Shown here in pieces: positions 1 to 7,151 of a DNA stretch of 64,000 nucleotides. The stretch's first letter is position 1, and the number at the start of each line of letters is the position of its first letter. Origin of the DNA: Candidatus Woesearchaeota archaeon. Lineage in GTDB: Archaea > Nanoarchaeota > Nanoarchaeia > Woesearchaeales > JAGVZT01. Below the pieces are notes generated by a model. That model worked only from the letters and a program-made list of their open reading frames with translations, had not been told where the DNA came from and ran no database searches. The stretch lies in the NCBI GenBank assembly GCA_017608295.1, contig JAFCGF010000003.1, positions 186,001-250,000 of the forward strand, read 5' to 3'. The position numbers were made by a program, and so were the translations under genes.

Positions 1-1087
1 TCCTCAGAAAGAGCGTCTCGCCACCAATGCGCTTCAGCACGGAATCGTCCACTGGATTCTCGATTCTTCTGGAGTGGTCAAGAATGTGCTTGGAGAGCTG
101 CTGCTTCGCTTCTATTGATATCGGCTCATCGCTCCTGTTGCTTGATGTCATGACAATAGGAGAGTCGATGTGGTCGAATAGCAGGTAGTGCAGTGCAGTG
201 TAGGGGAGCATGATGCCAATGGTGTCCAGCTCGGAGACTTCCTGGAACTCGCCGGAATCGAGTTTATTGAGGACAACAATAGGCCGCTCGTAGCTTTTGA
301 GGAGCTTCTCCTGTTCAGGGTCAATCTCTGCTATCGTGCGTACCATTTCTAGGTCGCGGCACATCACCGCATAGGGCTTGTGTTTTCGCCCTGTGAGCTT
401 TCGCAATTCATTGACAGCATCTGCATCGAGAGTGGTCGCGAGGTGAAAGCCTCCAACGCCTTTGATGGAAACGACCTTTCCTTCCTTGAGGAGCTCTGCA
501 GCTGCCTTCACCGGGGCGTCGTCTGTCCCAGATACTTTTTTCTTGCCAGAGGTGAGAGTGAGCTTGGGTCCGCATTCGTGGCACGCTATTGTTTGTGCAT
601 GATATCGCCTGTCTGCGGGCTCTGAGTATTCTTTGCTGCACTTCTCGCACATGGGAAAGTCAGACATTGTTGTTGTTCCGCGATCATAGGGGCTGTGTTC
701 TGTCATGGAGAATCTTGGGCCGCAGTTCGTGCACGTGATGAAGAAGTAGTTGTGCCTACGGTCTGTGTTATCTCGTAGCTCCTTGAGGCAGTCCTTGCAC
801 AGGAACAAGTCAGGAGGCACTTCTGCGAATCCCTTTCCCTCGCTTTCCCGTATTGAGAAGCCCTTGTGCTTCGCCTTGATGTCCTTGATGTCGAGAGCGT
901 GGATTTTTGAGAGGATGGGGATGCCCTCGAGAATCTCGAGGAACTTCTCCTTGTCGTCAACCTCGACAACAACGCCGTCTCCGATGTTCTGGACAAAGCC
1001 GTTCAGCCCTGCCTTGACGCAGGCGTTGTAGATATATGGCCTGAAGCCTACGCCCTGCACAACCCCCTTAATCAAAATCCGGTACAT
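1..1087 (-). CDS. hypF: HypF carbamoyltransferase, N-terminal part (cut by window edge)
   Basis: HypF uses carbamoyl phosphate and ATP to make the carbamoyl group that becomes the cyanide ligand of [NiFe] hydrogenase, working with HypE. About 362 residues are visible, read on the minus strand from ATG at 1087; the gene continues beyond base 1. Seen in order: an acylphosphatase domain (KGVVQGVGFRPY near the start), two zinc-finger pairs (CKDC...CTNC and CEKC...CHEC, roughly residues 110-190) and most of a YrdC-like domain (KGVGGFHLA). The C-terminal Kae1-like carbamoyltransferase domain lies outside. A TATA-like CATTAAAA box (1111-1118, minus sense) sits about 27 bp upstream, which supports this start. 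It implies the organism makes a [NiFe] hydrogenase, but no hydrogenase genes are in the window. No open reading frame break is visible in the part present. Confidence 0.95.
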   Translation of the reverse strand, partial: MYRILIKGVVQGVGFRPYIYNACVKAGLNGFVQNIGDGVVVEVDDKEKFLEILEGIPILSKIHALDIKDIKAKHKGFSIRESEGKGFAEVPPDLFLCKDCLKELRDNTDRRHNYFFITCTNCGPRFSMTEHSPYDRGTTTMSDFPMCEKCSKEYSEPADRRYHAQTIACHECGPKLTLTSGKKKVSGTDDAPVKAAAELLKEGKVVSIKGVGGFHLATTLDADAVNELRKLTGRKHKPYAVMCRDLEMVRTIAEIDPEQEKLLKSYERPIVVLNKLDSGEFQEVSELDTIGIMLPYTALHYLLFDHIDSPIVMTSSNRSDEPISIEAKQQLSKHILDHSRRIENPVDDSVLKRIGGETLFLR

Positions 1088-1110
1088 GCCGCTGGAAAGA
1101 GAAGCAGATG

Positions 1111-1118
1111 TTTTAATG
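1111..1118 (-). promoter_or_regulatory. TATA box of hypF
   Basis: CATTAAAA on the minus strand, 24-31 bp upstream of the hypF ATG. The spacing predicts a leaderless transcript. Confidence 0.5.
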
Positions 1119-1208
1119 TGTTGCTAATGGAAGATTTCCGAAAAAACATCAGTTGAATATTTGAATGGGTTTCTTCTGTTGTCTTACTGGAAGCAAAAAG
1201 CTTAAAAG

Positions 1209-1227
1209 AGTTAGGGTTATCCTAACT
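1209..1227 (+). promoter_or_regulatory. Inverted repeat operator before the MNT/HEPN pair
   Basis: Perfect 7-bp arms AGTTAGG (1209-1215) and CCTAACT (1221-1227) are separated by 5 bp. They lie just after a TATA-like CTTAAAAG (1201-1208) and end 3 bp before the ATG at 1231. This is the position expected for an autoregulatory operator at or near the transcription start. The MNT protein carries an N-terminal HTH that could bind here; that link is inference. Confidence 0.55.
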
Positions 1228-1230
1228 ATT

Positions 1231-1776
1231 ATGCGAAAAGACACAATGGTACTGGAACTCTTTTTCAATGAGCCGACGAGGCACTGGCATTTTGAGGAGA
1301 TTCTTAAGGCTGCTGGGATCAGCAGGCCGCAGGCAGCACATTGGCTGAAGAAATTTGTGAAGGAAGATCTTGTCAATAGAGTCAAGCCGCAAGGGAAGAT
1401 GCCTTATTATGTCGCGAATCATGAGCATCCCCATTATCGGACAGCGAAGAGGCTGTTTGCGCTGGATTCACTGGCTGAATCCGGCTTTCTCAATCACCTG
1501 GCTGGTCTCCCCAAAGCAGAAACTATTCTTCTTTTTGGCAGCATGAGCCGTTCGGATTGGTACAGTGAGAGCGATGTAGATGTTTTTATCTATGGCAGAC
1601 CTGAGGGACTCCAGCTAGGTAGGTACAGGAGGGTCCTGAAGCGTGAGATTTCGACTTTTGTGTGTAGAAATAAGGCTGAGCTAAAGAAGTATGAACCAGC
1701 CCTCTTACGGAATATCTTGGAGGGGCACCTCGTGAAAGGCACACTTGACTTCATAGATGTGGTTGTCCATGCATGA
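1231..1776 (+). CDS. MNT-type nucleotidyltransferase antitoxin with N-terminal winged HTH
   Basis: A 181-residue protein if started at ATG 1231, directly after the operator palindrome; an upstream in-frame ATG at 1165 would place the promoter inside the gene. Residues 1-70 look like a winged helix (HFEEILKAAGISRPQAAHWL). The rest is a minimal nucleotidyltransferase with the motif GS-x10-DxD (GSMSRSDWYSESDVD), so the catalytic residues appear intact. In MNT/HEPN modules the MNT partner neutralises the HEPN toxin, in characterised cases by adding AMP to it. It overlaps the next gene by 8 bp, so the two are translationally coupled. HTH-NTase fusions of this kind are common in archaea. The exact role here is inferred from the pairing. 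Confidence 0.8.
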   Translation: MRKDTMVLELFFNEPTRHWHFEEILKAAGISRPQAAHWLKKFVKEDLVNRVKPQGKMPYYVANHEHPHYRTAKRLFALDSLAESGFLNHLAGLPKAETILLFGSMSRSDWYSESDVDVFIYGRPEGLQLGRYRRVLKREISTFVCRNKAELKKYEPALLRNILEGHLVKGTLDFIDVVVHA

Positions 1777-2245
1777 TGAGCGAACGCTGTCAGAGGTTTA
1801 TTTCTCCTGTGAGGAAGCAGGCTCATTTGTGCCCCTCTTGCGGATTGATATGGCAAGGGTGAAAGCAATGCTGAAGATTGCGCAGATGGATTATTGCTCT
1901 GCCCGGGGGCTTGCTAGGGTTGCATCAGCTGGGGATGGGAGGTGGAACGATGTCTTTGGGTTGTATTACGATGTGCTGCATCTCCTCATCGAGGCATATG
2001 TGCGCTTAGATAAGGTCAAGGCACGGACGCATGAGTGCCTATTCTCTTATGTGTGCAAGATTCATCTAGAGCTTGAGCTGGATTGGGATTTCCTGGATGG
2101 CATAAGGCAGAAGAGGAATGGCAGCCTGTATTACGGCAGGCCAGTGGCTCATGAGGATTGGAAAGAGCTGGAGTCGCGGATGGAAGTTGCTATCTGCACA
2201 ATTAGAGCTGCTGTCGAGAACGTGTGCTCTGTATCCGGGGCCTGA
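1769..2245 (+). CDS. HEPN-domain protein, probable toxin of an MNT/HEPN pair
   Basis: An all-alpha protein of 158 residues. The start at ATG 1769 overlaps the MNT stop; ATG 1757 is an alternative giving four more residues. Near residues 110-120 it has RQKRNGSLYYG, which matches the HEPN active-site signature R-x4-6-H with Tyr in place of His; RN-x3-YYG is a frequent archaeal HEPN form. HEPN proteins are RNases, or degenerate relatives, that pair with MNT proteins. Its position immediately downstream of an HTH-MNT gene supports a toxin-antitoxin module. Whether the Tyr form is still an active RNase cannot be decided from sequence. It ends 5 bp before the convergent response regulator. Confidence 0.7.
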   Translation: MHDERTLSEVYFSCEEAGSFVPLLRIDMARVKAMLKIAQMDYCSARGLARVASAGDGRWNDVFGLYYDVLHLLIEAYVRLDKVKARTHECLFSYVCKIHLELELDWDFLDGIRQKRNGSLYYGRPVAHEDWKELESRMEVAICTIRAAVENVCSVSGA

Positions 2246-2250
2246 TGCCC

Positions 2251-2622
2251 TTAGAATATCGCTTTCTTCACTTTATGGATGAACTCCTCAGGGTTGAAGG
2301 GCTTCTCCATGTAATCGACGATATCCAGGTCATTGAGGACCTTTTCGCCAATCTCCAGGATAGTCACGACGCTGAGGAACAGCACTTTGATATCTGTGGT
2401 CTTCGGGTTCTGCTTGATTTCAAGTAGGGTGTCGATGCCGCTCATATTGGGCATCATCTGGTCCATGACAATGAGGTCAGGCCGCTCAGTCTTGAGGAAA
2501 TCGAGGCATTCCTGGCCTGATGTGACTGTCTTCACCTTGAAGCCCTCTTCCTTGAGCATGTTCTTGAGAAGGTTTCTTACGTTGTCTTCGTCGTCGACAA
2601 TAAGGATAGTTTTCTTCGCCAT
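2251..2622 (-). CDS. Single-domain (CheY-like) response regulator
   Basis: A 123-residue receiver domain with no output domain. The acidic pocket is in ILIVDDED, the phospho-acceptor Asp in LIVMDQMMPNMSG, and the conserved Lys in MEKPFN. The start at ATG 2622 (MAKKTILIV) fits the domain edge; the longer reading upstream would run through the divergent promoter. It is divergent from the histidine kinase at 2727 and shares a 104-bp promoter region with it, so it is the likely phosphorylation partner. Lacking an output domain, it must act by protein-protein contact. A second receiver of the same type lies at 3656-4033. Confidence 0.9.
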   Translation of the reverse strand: MAKKTILIVDDEDNVRNLLKNMLKEEGFKVKTVTSGQECLDFLKTERPDLIVMDQMMPNMSGIDTLLEIKQNPKTTDIKVLFLSVVTILEIGEKVLNDLDIVDYMEKPFNPEEFIHKVKKAIF

Positions 2623-2663
2623 GATTGTTGCCTTGCCTGCGGCTGGGATTTCAGGGTTTTTCC

Positions 2664-2704
2664 CAATTATATATCTTTCTGTGCACCAATACAATTATAT
2701 ATCT
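2664..2704. promoter_or_regulatory. Divergent promoter with 13-bp direct repeat
   Basis: CAATTATATATCT occurs exactly twice, at 2664-2676 and 2692-2704, 28 bp apart, between the divergent response regulator (ATG 2622) and kinase (ATG 2727). Each copy contains an AT core usable as a TATA box. The right copy is about 29 bp before the kinase ATG (leaderless). The left copy, read on minus, would give the regulator a short leader. Confidence 0.6.
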
Positions 2705-2726
2705 CATTTCTCAAGAAGAGCTAGAC

Positions 2727-3650
2727 ATGCAGGAATCAAAGAACAAGAAGTGGTATTCTGAACAAGACATCGATAAGCTTGTTAAAGAGCGCACATCCGA
2801 GATTGAGGCATCTCTGGGTGAGCTGCAGGACAAAGTCAAGAATCTTGAGGACATGCGGCGGGCGATGCTTAACATGCTTGAGGATGTCGACCAAAGCAAG
2901 AGCGAACTCCTGATAAGCGAGAAGAGCCTGAAAAATGCAGTCGAGAGCCTCAAGGAGATGGATGTCAAGAAAGACGAGTTCATTTCTATCGCAGCGCATG
3001 AGCTGAAAACCCCAGTCACATCCATTAGGGGATTTGTCCAGCTCCTGCTGTCCACTTGCCCCGCGAACGCTTCAGATGAGAGCAAGCGGTATCTTGATAT
3101 CATCAATAAGGACACCGACAGGCTGAACAAGCTCATCACTGATGTACTCGACCTCTCACGGATAGACCTGAACGCCTTGAAACTTGATCCCACAGAAGAG
3201 AATATTCCAACTGTCGTGAAAGAGCTTATCCATAATCTCTCGCCCCTGATAAAGGCGCGTTCCCTGAGAATAAAGCTCACTATAGGTCGGAATGTCAGGA
3301 CCGCGCGCTTAGATAGGTTGAGATTCGAGCAGGTGCTCACGAACCTGATGACCAATGCCATCAAATACAGCCCTAAAGGAGGTATCATCCTCGTGTCTGC
3401 CAAGAAAGAGAAGCGCCATCTTGTCTTCAGCGTGAAGGATTCAGGCCCAGGCGTACAAAAAAAATTCCAGGATAAGATATTTGAGCGCTTCTATCAGGTG
3501 GACTCATCACAGACACGGAAAGTAGGGGGTACCGGGCTGGGGCTTGCGGTATGCCATGAGCTCGTAGGGTTGATGGGCGGAAAAATCTGGCTGAAAAGCG
3601 TTCCAAAGAAAGGCTCAACCTTCTACTTCACGCTGCCGTTATCTCACTGA
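2727..3650 (+). CDS. Soluble sensor-less histidine kinase
   Basis: A 307-residue kinase with no membrane segment and no recognisable sensor domain. Residues 1-85 are a long charged coiled coil. HisKA follows with the phospho-acceptor at about H91 (AAHELKTPVTSIRG). The HATPase domain has an N box (NLMTNAIKYSP), G1 (DSGPGV) and G2 (GGTGLGLAV). The start at ATG 2727 is supported by the TATA element about 29 bp upstream; the in-frame ATG at 2625 would overlap the divergent gene. It ends 5 bp before the convergent receiver at 3656, so receivers lie on both sides. With no sensor of its own it probably receives its signal through a partner. The KaiC proteins and PAS/HAMP proteins in this window are candidates, by inference only. 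Confidence 0.9.
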   Translation: MQESKNKKWYSEQDIDKLVKERTSEIEASLGELQDKVKNLEDMRRAMLNMLEDVDQSKSELLISEKSLKNAVESLKEMDVKKDEFISIAAHELKTPVTSIRGFVQLLLSTCPANASDESKRYLDIINKDTDRLNKLITDVLDLSRIDLNALKLDPTEENIPTVVKELIHNLSPLIKARSLRIKLTIGRNVRTARLDRLRFEQVLTNLMTNAIKYSPKGGIILVSAKKEKRHLVFSVKDSGPGVQKKFQDKIFERFYQVDSSQTRKVGGTGLGLAVCHELVGLMGGKIWLKSVPKKGSTFYFTLPLSH

Positions 3651-3655
3651 GAATT

Positions 3656-4033
3656 CTATGCCAATGCTTTCCTGACGCGCTTCACGAGGTCTTCATTGTC
3701 AAAAGGCTTGGTGATGTAATCTTTGACATCGTGCTTCTTTAGGACATCCTTTCCTGTCTCTGAGAAGCGGGCCACAGTAAGGAAAACGATTCTGACATCT
3801 TTTGTCTCCGTATCTTCCCTGAGCTTCTCGCAGAGTTCCCTGCCTGACATGCCAGGCATCATCATATCAATCAGCACGAGGTCTGGCTTGAAGGCTTTGA
3901 CCTTTGCGATGCCTTGCTTGCCGTCCTCTGCGGTCTCAATCTGGAAGCCTTCCTTCTCTAGGATTGCCCTGACCAGAAGGAGGATGTGCTCTTCGTCATC
4001 TACTATGAGAATCTTGCTTGCTTGTCCTGCCAT
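3656..4033 (-). CDS. Single-domain (CheY-like) response regulator, end of the KaiC operon
   Basis: A 125-residue receiver with ILIVDDEEH, phospho-acceptor Asp in LVLIDMMMPGMSG, Thr in FLTVARFS and Lys in ITKPFD. It has no output domain. It is the last gene of a minus-strand run 5676 to 3656 (unknown protein, KaiC, KaiC-like partner, receiver). It may also have its own promoter, because AATTAAAT (4055-4062, minus sense) sits 22-29 bp before ATG 4033 and overlaps the stop of the preceding gene. Receivers next to archaeal KaiC-family genes suggest a phosphorelay acting on or with KaiC. Confidence 0.88.
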   Translation of the reverse strand: MAGQASKILIVDDEEHILLLVRAILEKEGFQIETAEDGKQGIAKVKAFKPDLVLIDMMMPGMSGRELCEKLREDTETKDVRIVFLTVARFSETGKDVLKKHDVKDYITKPFDNEDLVKRVRKALA

Positions 4034-4060
4034 GGCACTTTTACCCCATTCTGTATTTAA

Positions 4061-4618
4061 TTAATCTTTCGCTAGCGCGACAGTGTAGTCCACGAACATC
4101 TCGAGGTCTATCGGGAGCTTGGTGCCCTCCTCTTCAGGGAAGCTGTCGCGGGTGACTGCGAAGAAGATGAGCTTCTTCGATATATTGTCTGAAAGCATCT
4201 TCTTCAGCTCGTTGGCGAAAAAAAGCACATTGTGCCTATCCTGGAAGCTGAGTAGGGAAGAGAGGGAATCTATCATGATGGCTTCGCACTCGTGGGCCGT
4301 GCAGGCCTCACGGATTGTTTCAATAAGGTATTCGAGGTTGGTCGGTCCCTCAACATGAAGCACCCTGTTAGCTGGTATCCGGCTGTGCTCAGCAGAGAGG
4401 ACGTCGACAAAGGCGAAGTTCTTGGTGTCCAGCTCAGCGTTCCTGAAATCTTCGAGAATCATCTCATAGGTGTGGTTGAGGCACACGACAGTAGTCTTGA
4501 TGTTCCTCTGCCCAATCTCCTGCGCGAGCCTCGTGAAATAATGCTCCTGCTCTTCTTCATCGAGCTTGACAAGCACTGTGGGATGTTTTCCTACCTTGTT
4601 CCACGTGAGGCTCGCCAT
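4061..4618 (-). CDS. KaiC/RAD55-like protein lacking Walker A, partner of the adjacent KaiC
   Basis: A 185-residue RecA-fold-like protein. It keeps the central strands and a Walker-B-like stretch (EAIMIDSLSSLLSF, about residues 112-125) but has no Gly-rich P-loop: the N-terminus goes straight into KHPTVLVKLDEEE. The paired catalytic glutamates of KaiC (FEE) are also missing. It is therefore probably a non-catalytic or regulatory subunit. It starts 4 bp after the stop of the full KaiC gene at 4623, so the two are probably made together. The same pairing recurs at 13896-15201 with the gene order reversed. The family assignment is from fold pattern and context. Confidence 0.65.
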   Translation of the reverse strand: MASLTWNKVGKHPTVLVKLDEEEQEHYFTRLAQEIGQRNIKTTVVCLNHTYEMILEDFRNAELDTKNFAFVDVLSAEHSRIPANRVLHVEGPTNLEYLIETIREACTAHECEAIMIDSLSSLLSFQDRHNVLFFANELKKMLSDNISKKLIFFAVTRDSFPEEEGTKLPIDLEMFVDYTVALAKD

Positions 4619-4622
4619 TGTT

Positions 4623-5321
4623 TTAGTCTATTGTATGGATTATCAATCCTTTTGAGGTAATCTCAAGCGGATGGATGTCCTCGTCATTGTGCGTGCGGCG
4701 CATCTTCCTGACGAGAAGGCTTCTTGAGTACTGCGAGCCGAGTGATTCGAATGAGATGTGCACGATGCCAGTGGCGATGAAGGCCGAGACAGTATCGCTT
4801 GCTAATCGTCCCTCTTCAGGGCTCTGGGAGATCGCGATGAATGTCGTGTCCTTCTGCTGCCTGAGCGTGCCAACAAATCTGTAGAGGAAATTCGCGATTG
4901 AATATTCCGTCACTTCTGATGTGGCCTCTCTGGTCGGGATATTGATTGAGAGTGTGGTCAGGGAGTCCAGCACAACCCGCTTGACTTTGCTCTTCGAGAT
5001 GAGCTTGATGAGTTCCTGGGCAGCATTTCTCTTTATGGCTTCTGGAGGGATAATCATGATGGAGAGCATGCCCTTCTTCTCAAGTGCCTCAAGGTCCCAG
5101 CCAAACTGCTTCGCCTGAGTTATGAGCTCTTCGCGGTTCTCTTCGAAGCTGATGTACAGGCCGCGCTCGTTGTACTTTGTGGCTCCATTGTAGAGATATT
5201 GCAGGGCGAAAATAGTTTTTCCGGTTCCGGGGGTGCCACTCAGCAGGATGACTGAGTTGCGCGGGAACCCCCCTTGCACTAGCTTATCGAATCCCGGGAT
5301 TCCAGTGGAGGTTCGTTCCAT
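4623..5321 (-). CDS. KaiC-family RecA-like ATPase (single domain)
   Basis: A 232-residue single-domain KaiC/RAD55/GvpD-type ATPase. Walker A is GTPGTGKT (about residues 30-37), the catalytic Glu pair is in YISFEENREE, and Walker B is RVVLDSLTTL. The opening ERTSTGIPGFDKLVQGGFP is the usual family start. Cyanobacterial KaiC has two such domains; archaeal single-domain forms are linked to signalling and to the archaellum (ArlH), but most are uncharacterised. Here it sits between a small unknown protein and a Walker-A-less homologue, with a CheY-like receiver after them. It is probably expressed from the promoter at 5700-5709. Confidence 0.9.
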   Translation of the reverse strand: MERTSTGIPGFDKLVQGGFPRNSVILLSGTPGTGKTIFALQYLYNGATKYNERGLYISFEENREELITQAKQFGWDLEALEKKGMLSIMIIPPEAIKRNAAQELIKLISKSKVKRVVLDSLTTLSINIPTREATSEVTEYSIANFLYRFVGTLRQQKDTTFIAISQSPEEGRLASDTVSAFIATGIVHISFESLGSQYSRSLLVRKMRRTHNDEDIHPLEITSKGLIIHTID

Positions 5322-5334
5322 GTGTTTTCCTCAG

Positions 5335-5676
5335 TTACTTCTTCTTGGATTTCTGATGCACGTTGAAGTGGCCATCCTTCTCGAGCGAGAAGACAAGGAA
5401 GATGTGGCTATCATTCTCAATAAGGCTGCAGGTGGCTTCTGCACACTTCACTTTTTCAAGCACCTGCTTCCTGAATTTTTTTGGGATGAGCAGGTATGTT
5501 GTGCCTGTGTCCTTTCCCCTGCGGGTGAGCCTGCTGGGTAATCCATTCTGGGCGTTAGAGAATACATGAACGCCTTCCATATGCCCTCCGAGCTCCAGAG
5601 CCTCATCATAGTTCATGTGGACCTCGAGGATGACCTTTCCGTTCTCTGCAAGCCGGCTGCTTACTATCTCGCCCAT
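5335..5676 (-). CDS. Small uncharacterised archaeal protein, first gene of the KaiC operon
   Basis: A 113-residue soluble protein that I do not assign to a characterised family. It has an N-terminal beta-rich part (KVILEVHMNYDEALEL, then GHMEGVHVFS) and a second half reading TYLLIPKKFRKQVLE and SHIFLVFSLE; it ends in a basic tail. The start at ATG 5676 is supported by TATA-like CTTTATAAAG at 5700-5709, 24-33 bp upstream. It precedes KaiC by 13 bp, so a role with the KaiC pair is likely. The IPKKFRKQV stretch faintly recalls AbrB-type DNA-binding strands, but this is too weak to call. Confidence 0.55.
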   Translation of the reverse strand: MGEIVSSRLAENGKVILEVHMNYDEALELGGHMEGVHVFSNAQNGLPSRLTRRGKDTGTTYLLIPKKFRKQVLEKVKCAEATCSLIENDSHIFLVFSLEKDGHFNVHQKSKKK

Positions 5677-5699
5677 AGCCAGCGGGTATTTGCTCTGAC

Positions 5700-5709
5700 C
5701 TTTATAAAG
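5700..5709 (-). promoter_or_regulatory. TATA box of the KaiC operon
   Basis: CTTTATAAAG, 24-33 bp upstream of ATG 5676 on the minus strand. The spacing predicts leaderless transcription. Confidence 0.55.
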
Positions 5710-5757
5710 GTTGTCTCAACAGTAAATTTTTGAAATTATTTTGGCGTATTGTTTGAT

Positions 5758-5813
5758 GAAATTTATCCCATTTAAGGTGAAATTTATCCCATTCTTTGAA
5801 TATGGGATAAATC
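5758..5813. promoter_or_regulatory. Direct repeats and palindrome of the ATTTATCCCAT motif
   Basis: GAAATTTATCCCATT occurs at 5758-5772 and 5779-5793. ATGGGATAAAT at 5802-5812 is the exact reverse complement of ATTTATCCCAT (5782-5792), giving an 11-bp-arm palindrome with a 9-bp gap. It lies between the divergent KaiC operon and the leuA-like gene. A TATA-like AGATTTAAG follows at 5821-5829, or the GGGATAAAT copy may itself act as TATA. The same motif recurs at 13794-13828. Confidence 0.6.
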
Positions 5814-5867
5814 TGTCAGAAAGATTTAAGTGAGTTGGGATATGGTTCGCCCTGAAGGTGAGCGGGC

Positions 5868-7151
5868 TTGTCAGGGAATGAATTTGTTGCTCAAAACCAG
5901 GCAGAGGAGCTGAGACTCTTCTGTAGGAAGAGCAAGTGCTCGCTGCCCAAACGCGTCTTTATCTGGGATGAGACCCTCCGTGACGGAGAGCAATCTCCCG
6001 GCGTGTTCTTCTCTGTGGATGAGAAGATTGCCATAGGAAAGCTACTGGATGAGATTGGAGTGAGTATTATCGATGCTGGCTTCCCCCTGGTGTCTGAAGA
6101 TGAGAGAATTGCTATCCGGGCACTTGCGCGTGAGAATTTCTCCGCAGCAGTTGGTGTGACTATCCGAGCCCTTGAGAAAGATATTGACGTGGCGCTTTCT
6201 TGTGATGTCCGCGAGGTGCACATGTTCCTTCCTTCTAGCAGGCTGCATCTCCATCACAAGTTCAAGATTGACGAAAAGGAATGCCTCAGGCGGGCGGTTG
6301 CTGCTACTGAATATGCCAAGCGCCACGGGCTCATCGTTGATTTCATAGCTGAGGACGCTACTCGTACTTCTCCTGCATTCCTGCACGAACTTTACAGCGC
6401 GGTCATCGGAGTTGGCGCTGACAGGGTGATGCTCACAGACACTGTGGGTGTGATGTCCCCTGAGGCGATGTTCAGGTTCTCCGCGAACACGATTGATGCC
6501 CTGAAAGATGACAGAACCGGATTTGCAGTACACTGCCACAACGATTTCGGGCTTGCGACAGCAAACACAGCCGCGGCTGTTCTCGCAGGCGCCACATATC
6601 CTACTGTCACGGTGAATGGTATAGGAGAAAGGGCAGGAAACGCTGCCTTTGAAGAAGTCGTGCTCTGCCTTGAGAAGCTCTACGGAGTGAAGACCGGCAT
6701 ACGGCTGGAAATGCTCTCAGAGCTCAGTGCGCTTGTAGAGCAGGCATCCGGCATGTTCAATGCAGTGCATAAGCCAGTTGTTGGGCATAACGCCTTCCGC
6801 CACGAGTCAGGGATACATGTTGATGGAGTGCTGCATAATGTCGCGACCTATGAGCCCATTAAGCCAGAAGAGGTGGGATGTAATCGTGCCTTTGTCCTTG
6901 GGAAGCACTCGGGCAGGAACCTTGTCATCAAGCTCCTCAGCGAGAGGAAGATACGCGCAACGCCCGAACAAGTGGGGATGATATGCGAACAGGTGAAGTG
7001 TGCCAAGGAATCACGCGACAAGTCCTCGATGCGCGGACTGGCAGCTCATATTTCAGCATATCAACAGCACTCACTCGGCTTCTCCGAGAATGAGTTCTGG
7101 CGCATTGTATCTACTATGGTTGACTCAGATGAGGTGGGGAAATGCCGCTGA
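5868..7151 (+). CDS. 2-isopropylmalate/homocitrate synthase family enzyme without regulatory domain
   Basis: A DRE-TIM acyltransferase condensing acetyl-CoA with a 2-oxoacid. Visible: DETLRDGEQSPGV (metal/oxoacid site), the HCHNDFG metal-binding motif, NGIGERAGNA and HESGIHVDGV. At 427 residues it lacks the ~120-residue C-terminal leucine-sensing domain of LeuA, so it resembles AksA/NifV/homocitrate synthase as much as LeuA. The start is TTG 5868: an in-frame stop at 5859 forbids an earlier start, and AAGGTGA (5855-5861) is a good Shine-Dalgarno site. It overlaps the next gene by 10 bp in an operon with large and small isomerase subunits and a dehydrogenase. That operon makes a full chain-elongation cycle, most simply leucine synthesis. 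The substrate cannot be fixed from sequence. Confidence 0.85.
   Translation: MSGNEFVAQNQAEELRLFCRKSKCSLPKRVFIWDETLRDGEQSPGVFFSVDEKIAIGKLLDEIGVSIIDAGFPLVSEDERIAIRALARENFSAAVGVTIRALEKDIDVALSCDVREVHMFLPSSRLHLHHKFKIDEKECLRRAVAATEYAKRHGLIVDFIAEDATRTSPAFLHELYSAVIGVGADRVMLTDTVGVMSPEAMFRFSANTIDALKDDRTGFAVHCHNDFGLATANTAAAVLAGATYPTVTVNGIGERAGNAAFEEVVLCLEKLYGVKTGIRLEMLSELSALVEQASGMFNAVHKPVVGHNAFRHESGIHVDGVLHNVATYEPIKPEEVGCNRAFVLGKHSGRNLVIKLLSERKIRATPEQVGMICEQVKCAKESRDKSSMRGLAAHISAYQQHSLGFSENEFWRIVSTMVDSDEVGKCR

Noticed and set aside
2711..3403. Long minus-strand open frame (230 codons) opposite the histidine kinase
   Set aside because: Ser/Arg-rich antisense shadow with no domain signal; the plus-strand kinase has all motifs.
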